Below, one piece after another: positions 43,030 to 54,841 of a stretch of DNA of 64,000 bases. A program made the position numbers and the translations under genes. The DNA lies in the NCBI GenBank assembly GCA_036924285.1, contig JAYKYS010000007.1, positions 3,224,001-3,288,000 on the forward strand. The letters run 5' to 3'. The notes under the pieces are model-generated. The model saw nothing but the letters and a program-made list of their open reading frames with translations. It had not been told where the DNA came from and did not search any database. Position 1 is the first letter of the stretch. Every line of letters starts with the position of its first letter. This DNA is from Asterella californica. Its lineage: Eukaryota > Streptophyta > Marchantiopsida > Marchantiales > Aytoniaceae.

Positions 43030-44482
43030 TGTCGTGTTGTACGTGGACTTGTACAGTGAAAATTAGTTGCAGAGAGATTTTTTCTCTATTGTGTAAAGGA
43101 AGCTGCCCTGTAGCTTATCAAGCTGGGTAGGAGCTAAGCTGGGGCAATGCTTAACAAGTTGCCCCTTAGCTTGGATTGAAATATCACCCTGAAGGGGTCG
43201 AAAAGTTCCACAATGCAGAGCTCGTCGAGGAGAGCGACTTCATGCTTCCGATCTTGGCAGAAAGTGTTCTAGGTAATAGTTAGTATAAGTTTTAGGTTGC
43301 GAAAGATGCAAACGAGAGAAATCCGTCGATTCCAGCTCGTGACTCAGACTTATGATCTGACAGCTTGAGTGTGTAGGTGTTCGCGAGTACTATAGTTTTG
43401 ACTCTTTATTCACTGAAAATGGAGTTGTACAGAGAAGTTACTATAGAAAAAGCTAGTAAAGACTTTACAGAAAAATTTCTTCAGGAATAAGAATATGTAC
43501 AAACTGTTTTACTTTTGTGAACGGAAGCACATGCCATCCCAGTGACAGGGCGTCTGCCTAGGAGGAAAGTGGTCTCAGGATCAATTCTCCCTGGCCTATG
43601 TTTCCTATTCCGGCATGTTGACCTCCTGGAAAGGAGTCTATGTTGGATATGCAGCCACATCCTGCATATCGTGGTTGCATATCTAGGGGCGGGAGACCCG
43701 TATCTCCCTTAATCGTGGGCTTTCTGGTCTAAGCCTCCGCATGCCACCTTGAATATACCATGGGAGATACTTGGTGTGCATATGGGGGAGCTGTAAGCCC
43801 TGTGAGGCAGCCCCATAAGTGTTGAGACTTCGGTGCTCTTGATGTCACTCTGAATATATCACAAGCCATTGGATGGCTTGTGATATATTCAGAGTGACAT
43901 CAAGAGCACGGGAAACTTTTATTAATCAAACTAATTAATCAAGGGGTCGTCTTAGCAAAGGAAGCTGTGAAACCTTTATTAATAAAGGAGTCGGCTTAGC
44001 AAATGAAGTTGTGTAACCTTTATTAAAAAAGAGGTCATCTTAGCAAAGAAGGTTGTGTACGCATAAGGACAGCAGGGGGCAGCTTAGCTAGGGGGCTGCT
44101 TTTGATAAGTAGTTGTGCTTATAAGGACAGCAGGGGGCAGCTTAGCTAAGGGCTTATCTTTTAGATAAATAAACTTGCTTTGGATTTCGACGAGGAATTA
44201 TTACAGAGAACTGATAGAGGGAAAAAGAGACGCACGCAGGAGAGAGAAGGGAGATTTTGACAATTGAAGATTTTGATGGTGGAGTCGACACTGAAATAAA
44301 GTTTATTTGAGTCTTGAAAGGTCTATTTGAGTATATGAGTGTTTGATTTGTATTTGGTAGACGCAAGAGGCAGAATTTGGAGTTCTCATCGTCTACATCA
44401 ATCTGTTTTTCTTTTTGATCTTTTTCTTGATCGATCACAGTCAGGAGGTCAGCCCTTCCCAAGGAAGACTCTTGCCACGACA
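43030..44482 (-). repeat. Solo TyE-type LTR inserted in TyD
   Basis: It starts TGTCGTGTTGTAC and ends TTGCCACGACA. It matches the reverse complement of the 1.7-kb TyE LTRs, with deletions (1453 bp). No internal TyE sequence adjoins it, so it is a solo LTR left by recombination. The flanks GCGA (left) and GCAG (right) may be a mutated 4-bp target duplication. Excision restores the RNase H to integrase link (IHKAGKDN). Confidence 0.88.
43833..43909. repeat. Perfect palindrome, 37-bp arms, 3-bp loop
   Basis: The left arm is 43833-43869, the loop TGG is 43870-43872 and the right arm is 43873-43909. The full TyE LTRs lack the right arm at this place, so it arose by a local inverted duplication after insertion or in a TyE subfamily. 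Confidence 0.92.
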
Positions 44483-45560
44483 GCAGGAAAGGACAATGTG
44501 GTTCCTGATGTCTTGAGTCGTAAAGAGGAATATCTTCCAACGTCAACACAGATATTACAAGCTATGTATCCTAAGGAGTCAGACTTGGAGAGACGAATAC
44601 GTGAAGGTTACATGGGCGATGACCAAGCGAAGGAGTATCTGGAACAGCTCAAGCGAGAAGTGAAGTTGCAGAACATGCAGTTGAGACATGGCTTACTCAT
44701 GTTCAAGCAAAGTCGGGTTTATGTGAGACAAAGAAAACTTAGGACTAAGTTACTCAAAGAATGTCATGATGCACCTTTATCAGGCCATAAAGGAGAAAAG
44801 TCCACTTTAGCAGTGATAACTAAAAAGTTTTATTGGCCCCACATGAAAGACGATGTTGCCCACTTTGTGAAAACATGCTTAACATGTCAGGCGAATCGTG
44901 TTTCTTATGAGAAGAAACAGGGGTTGCTTCATCCTTTGCCGATTCCAGCCAAACCTTGAGAAGCATTAGCATGGACTTCATTACATCTCTGCCTGACTCA
45001 AATGGATACAACGCAGTCTTTGTGATAGTTGATCAATTTAGCAAACTAGCGAAGTTTACCCCGACCTTGGATACCACAACAGCGTTCACGACTTCTTGGT
45101 TGTTCCTAGATACTTGATGGCGTTCATAGGAATTACCTCGGAGTATTATTTTGGACTGAGACTCTAAGTTCACATGTGTCTTTTGGAAACACTTGTTTCA
45201 AAAGTTGAGAACTAAGTTAAAATTCAGTACCGCTTTTGATCCTGAAACGGATGAACAAACGGAACGAGTTAACTCGATACTTGAGGAATTATGTGAGCGT
45301 GGACCAAAGTGATTGTACGGAGTGGCTCAGTCTTGCGGAGTATTGCTACAATTCCACGAAGCATTCAGCAACCGGCGAATCATCTTTCTTATTGACTTAC
45401 GGACGTGAGTCAGAAGGACCTCTTGACTTGACTCTTGCAAGGAGTTCTACATCGGCACGACCAAGAACACGGCAAACATCAGGTGAAGAGTTGGTGGTAG
45501 AAATGCAGCGGCGCGAGGAGCAAGTGAAGAAGAACCTCGAGAAGACGTAGCAACGTTACT
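44483..45560 (+). pseudogene. TyD integrase
   Basis: The zinc-binding domain has HDAPLSGHKGEKST ... HFVKTCLTCQANRVSY; the core has SMDFITSLPDSNGYN (first Asp), DSKFTC (second Asp) and PETDEQTERVNS (Glu). Frame changes occur after the TGA that replaces Trp at about 44957 and again near 45120-45240. Then LAEYCYNSTKHSATGESSF and FLLTYGRE follow. Typical of chromovirus-type integrase. Confidence 0.82.
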
Positions 45561-46039
45561 CGAAGTAGATAAACAAGCATCGGTGGCAAGTGAAGTTTCA
45601 AGTGGACGAAGAAGTATGGTTAAGTACCAAGAACTTCATCCTTCCGGAGGGGATATCGGCAAAATTTTCATCGAAGTTTGTGGGACCTTTTGCCATAGTC
45701 AAGAATCCGCACGAAGATGTCTATACGTTAGACCTTCCTCTCGAGTGGCAGTTGCATTCGACTTTCCATGTTTCTTTATTAAAGAAATACTTCAAGAATG
45801 ATTTACGGCCGGAGCGCAAATAGGTTCTCAAGCCTCAACCTGATGTCGTGCAAGACGAAGCAGAATACGAGGTAGAGATCATGTCGCAATCACGGTGCAA
45901 ATCTAACCGAATGGAGTACTTGATCAAATGGCGTAGATACCATTTGAAGGAAGCAACTTGGGTGCCAGAGAAAGAGTTAACACATGCAAGCAAAGTATTG
46001 GACCTCTTCGAACGGAGACAAGGACAACAAGGGCGTTAG
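45561..46039 (+). pseudogene. TyD integrase C-terminus and chromodomain
   Basis: VDEEVWLSTKNFILPEG, FSSKFVGPFAIVKN and HSTFHVSLLKKYF are the C-terminal integrase signature. After a TAG at 45821-45823 the same frame gives EYEVEIMSQSRCKSNRMEY and LIKWRRYHLKEATWVPEKEL, a classic chromodomain (aromatic residues Y, W, W) that in chromoviruses steers integration to marked chromatin. Confidence 0.87.
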
Positions 46040-46120
46040 CAAGATGAGGACATCTCCTTCCAACGAGGAGTGAAGGAACGGCGAACCATACGAGTAGCAA
46101 CTTGAGGTGACTTGGGCGGA

Positions 46121-46886
46121 TGGACTTTGTAGCTTTATCTTATATTTTGTGGAAATAAAGATTTTGTTTCTTGAAATTTGTCTAAGTGTATTGGTAGTGC
46201 ATGGCTATGACTAGTTCTGATCAGATGCCTAGGATGTTGTCAAGAGGAAGAACGAAGCACACTTAAAGGAAGCGAACTGGTTTGGATAAGCATCTAAGTC
46301 AAGACTTAGGTTTGCCGTAGCGTTGGCAAAGCAAGTATGGATTTTTATACTTGTCTTGGGGCTTGGGGTGATCTTGCGTTGCGGTTTTCTAACATGAAAT
46401 AACATAACATGCAAATGAAATAGAAGATAAGTAACACGAGTACAGAAAAAGAAAACCAAAATAAGATAGCATAAACATAAGAAGAAAAGAGTGTTCAACA
46501 AATAAAGTAATATATGAATAAGCAAAAGAGTAGGTGTTCCATCGCGCTAGTTATTAACTTTGACTCAGATCTTCCGAACCTCAAACGTCCCACTCCGTGC
46601 CCGTGCCTGGCCCCTTCCGCCCGGGGGTTTCTGGTGGCATCCATTCCTCCGCACGAGATCCTCCGCAGGATTGTCCTTATCTCGTGTAGTCGCGCGTCTA
46701 AGTCAAATCAGGTTGCGACCAGAAAGTGAGTTTCGAAAGACCTCGTAAGTAGGTGTGAATACTTATAGTTAGCAAGTTAGAGTCTTAAGTAGAATGTTTA
46801 GAAATTGTCAACTAGTTTTGTTTAGAGTTGGCCAAAAAGGTAAGGCTTTCTCGAGACTAGTTGGAATTTTCTAAGTGTTCTGGCGA
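46121..46886 (+). repeat. Probable TyD 3' LTR
   Basis: After a G/A-rich GAGGTGACTTGGGCGGA the sequence begins TGGACTTTGTAGC and can be taken to end at TGTTCTGGCGACA. There is no second copy to confirm the borders. A GC-rich stretch lies inside at 46580-46690. No gene is seen. Confidence 0.45.
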
Positions 46887-46904
46887 CAACTTAAGACTCA
46901 AGTC

Positions 46905-47394
46905 AAGAAGGGGGTCGGCAAATTTGTTTTACAAAGCTTTCTGGTAGACGAGGAACTCCCTTTACCTATCTCAAGCTCAGCAATATGTTTATCTCTGGAG
47001 ACCATACCCTCTTGCATTGTCTTCATCATCTTGATGAGTTCCGCATACAAGGCTCCTTGACTTCCCGCGCCTGATTCGTTAGACACCGTTGACAAGACTC
47101 CATCTTGCTGCACCGATACCGTAGCTGGTACTGGGCTCCCTTGACGTTGGGACGAAGGTTGTCAGTTATCGTCCCCTGACTGTGCCTCGAGGCTAGCTCG
47201 AGTCGATCTTATCCCGGTGTCAGTCGTCACTCGTCTCTTGGTCTTCCTCTTGGAACTCTGTCCTATGTCGGTCATCGCTCCAAGCGTACATCTAGAAACA
47301 TTGATCCACTTCGTGTCTCGCATCCCTCCTCAAGAGTCCAGCCTTCAGCCGCTATCTCAAGTTCTCGTTCATCGAAGCGTCGGCTCTGATACCA
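46905..47394 (-). pseudogene. Inverted TyD 5' fragment (primer site, leader, start of gag)
   Basis: The minus strand carries a primer site, the leader, an ATG at about 47277 and a Gag start (GQSSKRKTKRRVTTDTG ... QQDGVLSTVSNESG ... LCKTNLPT). It ends abruptly near 46905. It lies tail-to-tail with the main TyD copy. Only about 10 bases upstream of the primer site can be LTR; LB ORF sequence follows. Confidence 0.8.
47383..47394 (-). other. Initiator-Met tRNA primer-binding site
   Basis: The minus strand reads TGGTATCAGAGC, the primer site complementary to initiator methionine tRNA that is used by many plant LTR retrotransposons. Confidence 0.85.
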
Positions 47395-47411
47395 CTTTTC
47401 GTGCCCTTGTC

Positions 47412-48560
47412 TTCCAGAGACAAGGACGCCTCTTCTGCTGCTGTGGTCTTTTGCTTCTGCGCGCGAGAAGAAGCTACTCTTCTCATCTTCAGGGGTGGAA
47501 GATCTCTCCCTATGGCAGAAGTGGTCCTCTTTATTGCGCTTCCTCGCATCGCAGTAGGAGTATCCATCCAACCTTCATCTTCTGGAGTCTTCGGAAGACT
47601 CCCTAGTGTTGCAGAAGCGGTCTTCTGTGCAGCTCGGGTACTTAGGGGCTCCTCTTGAGAGTCGGACTCCAATCCAGAGTGAATGATCGAGAAGGAGGTG
47701 GTCTTCCTAGGCACACTCCTAGGACCCATCTTCCTTGGTGGTGTCGCGTCTTTTGACCCACTGGAGTCGTCTTTCCTCACCAGAAGCGTCTTCTGATGAG
47801 TACCTGGCCTCATCTGCGGCATCAGAGTGGCGGAGGGAGTCATTGCTGCTACTCGGTCGTCTTCTCCTGAGATCTCTTTTTTCGTCTCGTGCTGCCCTGT
47901 TGACCCATATCTCGCCAACTGATCTTCCGTGAGGTCCCTCTTGGCCACGTACAAGTAACAGAAGAACAGAGTAAGATGCCCTCCTGCTGGGGTGCCTAAG
48001 TACACCAGCTCTGCCTGCACATATGCGTGGAAGAACGCGCCCTAGTTGATGGACAGCCCTTCTCAAATGGCTTCTAGGAATTCCACGTCCTGGTTTCCAA
48101 GGTACCTCGTCTTTTGCGCTTTCTCCTTGGGAAAGAGATGAAGGAACAGCTTCGCCAGAAGACGCTTCTGCGGCTCTCGGTAAGCTTCGACCTTCCATCT
48201 ATTTCTTCCCTGTCTGTCCTCCAGGAAGAGACAATATGTGCTCCCAAGCACATGTCATTTCTCCGAGATCATGGGTAAAATCTTGTTCTCTAACTCGTAC
48301 CCCTTGTTCTCTACTTCTGGCCTGTGGAAAGCCTTACGTCACCATTCTGCTGTCCAGGAAGATGTTCTTCCTCGAGCTACTCCTGCCTTCGCAGGTACAC
48401 GGTTGCGAGGAGGTAATGCTGCCCAAACCTCATGCAGAAAACCCTGGTCGGCGAGGTTCCAATCCCACAGGAAGAAGTCGAGACCGAACTCATTGATGAA
48501 GGATTTGGCCTCGGCCAACTCTGCTGCCGGTAACACCAACCCTCGAAGATGCATCGACAT
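47412..48560 (-). pseudogene. LB element ORF, second copy (N-terminal and Ser/Pro-rich parts)
   Basis: One minus-strand frame, interrupted by stops (near 48339, 48266, 48060, 48042), holds a globular N-terminal part: EFGLDFFLWDWNLADQGF, AEW-RKAFHRPEVENKGYE, EAYREPQKRLLAKLFLHLF and AELVYLGTPAGGHLTLFFCY. It then gives KKEISGEDDRVAAMTPSA and the Ser/Pro-rich region shared with 25951-26330 (MGPRSVPRKTTS, GSLPKTPEDEGWMDTP). It joins TyD sequence at 47411. I do not recognise the N-terminal domain. It could be gag-like or a captured gene; there is no pol. Confidence 0.6.
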
Positions 48561-50465
48561 ACTTGAAGCTCTGTTACACTAAGCCACATGCACTTACTGT
48601 GAGCCGAAGGCTCAGTCCTTCCCAAGTTCTCACAGTCTAGCTTCCACTTTCAGAAGACAAATCTAGTCTTTCGGAAGACAACTATTCCGTCTTCCGGGAT
48701 TCTAACAGTGCTTCCTAAGTAGCTCTCGTCTTCCGAGCTATATCTAAACAATCCTAACTAAGCAAGGCATCGCATGGATTCCTAAGAAGACAACCCACTT
48801 TGCATTTCATCTTACTTTCTAACAGAAGATACAAGATATGCGAGAAGTAGAGTGTATGAAAAGTTCAGAAGATGGTCGCGTGCTCCTGCGGTGACAGTGA
48901 CCTCCGGGAAGACTCCCGGGTCAGCTTCCGATTCAGTAACGTTCTTGGAAGACTTCTCGCTACCAGGCTTCCCTTCACTGGTCTCACCTGTCTTTTGCTT
49001 CCTACACGCAATCTAACCTCACAACAGGCACAAGACATTCGCACTCTGTTCTTCCGACTTCTCACCACTCATACACACTCAGAAGAAGCTTGCTGCATGA
49101 CGGAAAGACATGACCCTCGATTATTCTCTCCAGATTCTGTCAGCAAGACTTCTCACAACTCTCTTCTAAATTCGGGAAGAAGAAGGAATAGACTGCTATG
49201 GGTCGGACAGAAGAGATCCGTAATGGACCTTCACGTCTTCTCGCGCATTCTACCAGCCTTTCCAGTCTTCTAGTCTCCCTAGGAAGATGTGGATTGAGAA
49301 GCTTGGAAGATCGAGAGGCACATGCCTGGTTCCCAACTTTCAACTTCTCGAAACAACAAACAACTCACCAAGTCACTCAGGATTCGTACCAAGCCTCTCT
49401 TAACACAAAAGCAAATCCAATCCACTCTCGATACGAATTGCACACAATCGTCTTTTGAAGACTTCAGACATCTAGAAGCATCTTCCGAAGATGTTCAAGA
49501 TTCAGAAGCGTCTTCCGAAGATGTTCAGATCTTCCGAAGCGTCTTTTGTTCAAGGATTCAGGAGTAGAGGTGCGGTAGGATAGAGAAATTGATAGCTGCG
49601 AGATTGAATTTGAGAACAACGGACAGTGAAGCTCGATTATAGTTCGAGAAGAAGCTAGAAAATGATTGTCGAAAATTGGGCAGCGCTTCCGTGCCCAATT
49701 TCACAGAAGGAAAATGCGGGATGAGGAAACGTTTCATCGGTTTGCCTGCAAACAACCGGAGAAGCGCGGGAGATACTAAAAAAGAGGCGAGAAGCGGTGA
49801 GAAGGGAAGAGAACATGAGAAGAACCACAAACAGTCTTCTGTCTGCTTCCCATAGTGTCTTCAGTCTTCTGCGTGCTTCCGGCTCCGACCCCAGCTCCAA
49901 TGCGACTCCACAGAACCGCTGCTGCCGTCAATGTCTTGCTACTCCTCAATCGAACAAGACTCCACCTATGATTCTTCTCAGTCGTCCTTCAATGTCTGCT
50001 TCTGAGAGTCTACAGAAGACTCCTTCAACTCGATGGTGCTTCCTTCTCTCAGAATTTCGTCCTCGCCTTCTCTCTAGCTGCGAATCAATCCTTGCTCTAC
50101 TTGATTTCACTCTGCTGGCCCTCCTCACTCAATTCGATCACCTCCTAATTCGATCTTCTATTCAAAATGTCCTCGATGCGGAAAGCGGTGTTGTTTCTAC
50201 GCTTCCTTCGTATCTTCTCGTGCATTTTAGGGGTTCTTCAACCTACCTGACCTTCCTGACCTACCTACTACCTTGGTGCTACCTGGTAGATACCTACCCT
50301 CCAACTGGATGATGCGCGGTTAGGCCTCTGCAGTCGCAGTCGCAATCACTGTCTTCTGTCTTCCGTCTTCCGTCTTCCGAAGACCTGGTCGAGAAGACGT
50401 CTTCTCGGAAGATGCCTTTCTTCCGTCTTCGGAAGAAGACGACTCCTCTTACAAAAAATTCTTAA
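48561..50465 (-). other. LB 5' flank, rich in GAAGAC/GTCTTC, no gene seen
   Basis: This non-coding stretch has very many GAAGAC, GTCTTC and CTTCCGAAG strings on both strands. It includes short palindromic repeats at 49455-49550 (units with 'gcgtcttccgaagatgttca') and a 'gtcttccgtcttccgtcttcc' run at 50350-50380. It is probably the LTR and leader of the minus-strand LB copy, but I could not align it to the LTR at 27549. The short ORFs are not credible. Confidence 0.45.
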
Positions 50466-50587
50466 GACCATCTTCCTTCGAAGCAAGATGTATTCTTAAG
50501 CAACAAGGTTATTTCAATTACACTGACATGTGATTAACTTCAAAAATTTCAAAAATTCGTACTTCCTGTAAATTGTGGGCACTACAG

Positions 50588-51060
50588 AGAGTTTGAGAAA
50601 CAGTTTTCTAGGTTGACTAGGATGGAGAAGTTGACGCTGCAGTCCAACAAGAAATAGTTATTTCTTCGGGCTGCAAATGAGAAACTACAAGAGAAGTTGG
50701 AGGTGCTTTTGGAGGATCAAGAGGAAGACGATAGATTAGCCAATAGTTGGAAAAAGGTTGAGGAAGCGGTTGGTTTGCTTACCAAGAGAGAGCGAAGACA
50801 AGAGAAAGTTCTCATTATAAGACCGGCACCAACACCAACTACTATAGCACTTGTTCATGTAGTTCGACCAGTGGTTCCTGTATCTAGACAAGTAGTACCA
50901 ATTGTTCCAGTTGTTCCAGTTGTCCAAGCACCTATTATGTCTCTGAAGAAAGATGATTCAAGTCTTGAAGAGATCATGCATGAAATGAGAGACTTGCAAA
51001 TCAAGTTGACAACATTGGAGGAGCAAGGTTCTACAAGCGGAGCAAAATCTGTTGAGAATT
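50588..51060 (+). pseudogene. TyA gag C-terminal fragment
   Basis: It reads REFEK-QFS-RLTRMEKLTL, then LEVLLEDQEEDDRLANSWKK, a Pro/Val-rich tract (RPVVPVSRQVVPIVPVVPVV) and MRDLQIKLTTLEEQGSTSGA. It matches TyA gag 11280-11530 and the part lost from TyA but kept in TyA-prime. A TAG (Lys-Lys-stop) lies near 50655. An isolated scrap. Confidence 0.8.
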
Positions 51061-52331
51061 GTAGATCCTTGCGTAGATCTTTCTTTTTGCAGGCGTTCTC
51101 TCTTTCTTCTAGAACTTTCATATGTGAAGATCTGAGTGCTTGTTTATATGGACTATGTATATAGAGGTTTTGCATCCAGCTTGAGAGGTAAATAGTAATA
51201 GTAATATGGTCATACCCTGATTGTGTAACTCGAATTTTAGTAACTTATGAGGTTTATACACGATGAACCTTTCTCTTTTGTCGCCTCATGATACGCGACT
51301 TCATCATGCGGGATGATTTAAAGACTTTAATGTTCTTCAGTCTTGTCGAGGAATGAACTTGTGTTTATATGTTCGACTCGTCTAGTCACCTACATTACTC
51401 AATAGCTCTTCCAGCTCATAACGTGGACGTTGTGTATGTATCTGCTCTTTGTGTGTCGGATGTTTGCAAACAGCTCTTTCCGCCTAGACTAACGTTTCAC
51501 TCTACTGTCATGTCGAATGTACAACCCTTCTCCATGAAATGATAATTTAGATGTAAAAAACCGCGATCAAGTGCGGTGTCATAATGGAGGATCGCATGTG
51601 GATAGCAGCTTGATCTTTGTGAACCGAATATATATTGGCATGTCTGAACTAAGCAAAGCCTTCTTTACTCCTGATCTTAGGTTAGCCCAAGAATCTCCTA
51701 GTCTCCTTCTTCTGCAGCGTGCACTGTATTGTTTGTCCACCGTCGTATCTTGTCTTACAATGGCCTCTCTGCTGAGGCGGTTAGAACTGCCGGCAGTTTT
51801 TCTCTCCCATGTTCTTCTTTGTTTGGTGAATTTGGTTGCATAATGAGCTCTGCTTTCTTCCGCTCCGATTCTTGAATTGTGAGTGGTTGGTTCGTTTGGT
51901 TCTCAGTTGCTGGTAAGTTTCAGGCCTTACTTACGTAATTATGTTATTAGAGCATTTCCAAAGGGAGAAGTTTTCCTACCGCAAGCTTAAAATGGCTTTC
52001 TAAAGAGAATCAGAAACTCAAACCTGTCCAGCAGTGACCACAATTGTTCCTCAAAATGGTTTGATTTTGATTTGGGGTTAAGAGTCTTTTTCAGAATGTG
52101 TAAAAGAGGATAAAAGAGTCTTTGTTGGAACTTTTAGGTGAAGAATCTTTATTGGAGTCTTCAAGTTAGGTTTAAGAGTCTTGATTGGAATCTTTTAAGT
52201 AAGAGAAGCCTGGGTAGTTTGTAGGGAATGTTGTAAATTACAGATTAGTACAAAGGTAAGCGGTGGGAAGATTGGTTAAGAGGGCCTTTAACAACCTGCG
52301 GTGTAGATGCTCTCAAGTACTTTTGTCAAAC
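51061..52331. other. No gene or repeat recognised
   Basis: AT-moderate sequence without a supported ORF (the longest, 51571-51843, is 90 codons with no domain). There are two related phrases around 'agtctt(tg/at)(t/g)ttggaa' at 52090-52200. I see nothing else. Confidence 0.5.
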
Positions 52332-52427
52332 ATGCATATTCATCCTCTTTCGAGTTCGGAAGAGGGGCATGCAGTTTAATTTAATACCTAACCCTTCCGG
52401 TCGGAAGGGTTAGGTATTAAATTAAAC
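52331..52427. repeat. Double hairpin element 1
   Basis: First an imperfect hairpin, about 52332-52372 (gcatattcatcctcttt / aagaggggcatgc). Then a perfect hairpin 52374-52427: 25-bp arms 52374-52398 and 52403-52427, loop GGTC. The core TACCTAACCCTTCC is shared with the hairpin at 57435. Confidence 0.93.
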
Positions 52428-53682
52428 TCCTGATTAAATTATGATTTCTTGAGTACAGTACCTCGGATATGTATCTCCTGAAGCGCGACAATCCACACAA
52501 GACTTATTGGTTCTTTCCTGCTTTCTCCGTGTTTGCAGGCATGGACTAATAAATAATATCTATGGAATTTTTTAATTATTTATATCTACTTAATATATAT
52601 ATTTTATTTAATACTTATATAATTCTCTGTTAACAAAAGGAGAAAAAAAATTCCCAGAAAGTTCATGTTGCATGCATATTGCTCTTACGAGGGCATCTCT
52701 ATCGGATTTTGCGTTTTTGTAGTAATATTGGTTTCATGTTCGCACCTCTCCTCCGTTGACTGACATTGACTACGTGCAAGTCCAGACTCCAGTGGCTCTC
52801 ATTTCTGGCCTGTAGGTCAAAATTCATCCGCCATAGAAAAAAGTACAAAAGTACAAATGTACAAAAGTAGGTTCGGGAGGTGACATCCGCATGGTCGCGT
52901 TTTGGTAATTGCTGGTGTCGAACGTGTGTCACCTTTGCATGTGCTTTCTGGTACTCCGTGGGTCTGAATGTCAAAAAAGATGGCTACCGTAGTGATAGCC
53001 TTGTAGCCGCAATAAATATCTTTTTTTCACCGTGGCGCGAACCAAACAAGAACTTTTTTTGGCTGCAATCGCGAAACTTATATAACTTTCAGAGCGATAT
53101 TGAGCGAAAACTCAAACTGACTTAATAGTGAAAATTTGTGGAAGAAAGTTTTTCGCGCGAAAACCTGAACTGAGCGTTTCTGTATTTTTGTGCGATAAAG
53201 AGATTCCGTTTTCATTACACTGTCACGAGGCTTGAGTCTCAAAACTCTTTTCAGTTTGAAGACTGGAAATTGAATTTGAAACTATCTAGACTCTTTCTTT
53301 TTGTAAGAAATGTCTTTCAGTCTAAACTTGACAACTCAAAATGAAAATTCAATTTAATGCTACTTTCCAACAGATTTCTAGTTCGAAATTAGAGATAGCG
53401 TCAGATTGCATCAACAATTTTTTAATAGTGTGTTAGAAAGCTAAAAATAAAAATTTCCATGCTGTTTTACACAGTGTGTCCAAAAATTTCCAATCGTTGT
53501 TTCATTAAACCGAGTTATAATTACAGCTTCAAATGATCAGAACTGAACGCGCAGATATCACAGAAATCTACTGAAAGATGTTCTAGTTATCAAATGTCAA
53601 GTGAAAATTACTTCAACAAACAGATAAAAGCCGCTTCAACACAAACATCTGAATTGAACTAAACCGCAAAGACAGTTCCAGA

Positions 53683-53780
53683 GCCTAAGTACTACCAGCT
53701 AGTACTTGTTGGAAATACTAGCTGGTAGTACTTAGGCTACCAGCTAGACTATTTGGACTAGTCTAGCTGGTAGTCCAAAT
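53683..53780. repeat. Nested overlapping palindromes
   Basis: The first has 22-bp perfect arms at 53683-53704 and 53716-53737. A second follows directly, with arms 53738-53750 and 53760-53772. A third overlaps it, with arms 53751-53759 and 53772-53780. All share the word ACCAGCTAG or its complement. Confidence 0.93.
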
Positions 53781-54841
53781 ATATATAATCGTCCAATTTT
53801 GCTCATCTATATTTTATGTGTTTAAAAGTCTCGCTGCACTCTAGAAATCAGGATGAGATTTGTTTTCCAAACCTTAGGCTATTCTTTTTTATTGAAAGAA
53901 AACCCCACATGGACATGGTATCCAGAGCCCAACATGATGCAGACATTTTCTTGTATGTTTACCGTTTGCTCACCTTACGCACTTGCTTATATGGAAGAGG
54001 GTACAAGCTTGATTTATTTCATAACCCTTTATTAAAGAAATATCAGGTATAATCAATATCTCTTGGTCAGCAAGCTCTCTCAGTTATAGTTTTGGTAGCA
54101 CGTAAGTCCATGCATGGTTTATATATTATTTCTGGATCGAATAAATATGCATGCAACCTGAACTTTGCGGCAAGGGTTCACAACAGACCAAGCGTTTGAA
54201 TAGGGTATCAAATTCGGTGCTGTGACTGGCTGTGACGCGGAGACGTTTCGTTTTGAATTCTCACTTAGTGGTGAAGGCGGAAGACGGGCGGTGGGTTTCA
54301 TTCAGTAGAGAGACGATGGACTGCTAGTGCGGAGGAATTCAGTGGCCACGCGAATTTATTTCTCTCTAGGCTTCTTGGCCTTCTATGTCTGGGGCTTTTC
54401 TTGCTGCGCATTGGATTCGTGTGGCGATTGATTTCTCGGGCTTCATTTTTATCTTCGGGTTTTCTTGTTACGCGTTGGTTCGTCGCGTATGGCACTATCG
54501 ACGATGCGTGATGGACGACAATCATAGTGCTTCTTTCGTTTGAAATGTTGGCATTGCTATTTTGACATCTCGGACAACTTTTCTGTGGGTGATTAGCGAT
54601 TCGTCATGAGCACCGTCGTTGTCTGCTTTCTTGATTCCTCGCTTCTCTTTGCTGATTCGTCTCGTGCGAGGAAGCAGGTGCACCAGCCGTGTCGACGGGA
54701 GATGGAGGCTGGTCTGTTCGGAGGTGGAGATTCCGATGGACGTGCAGTGATATTCATTTTGGTCACCTTCTGCGTGATACGTACTCTTTTCTTCTTGTCC
54801 TTTCATTCGATGATGAGAAGAACTCTTCCTGGTCCGATGCC

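Larger units (their letters stand above)
39936..46886 (+). mobile_element. TyD: decayed chromodomain Ty3/Gypsy element
   Basis: Leader, gag, protease, RT, RNase H, integrase and a C-terminal chromodomain follow in order on the plus strand. It is interrupted by a solo TyE LTR (43030-44482). The 5' LTR and primer site are missing (joined to LB at 39935), and a probable 3' LTR runs from 46121. At least eight in-frame stops and a few frameshifts occur. Gag to the start of RT share one frame apart from nonsense codons. Confidence 0.85.

Noticed and set aside
46560..46748. GC-rich patch as an RNA gene
   Set aside because: No tRNA cloverleaf or rRNA signature could be recognised; it lies in the probable TyD LTR.
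48236..49567. Plus-strand ORFs of 80-133 codons over LB
   Set aside because: They are antisense shadows or lie in GTCTTC-rich non-coding repeat; no domain, and codon content follows the hexamer.
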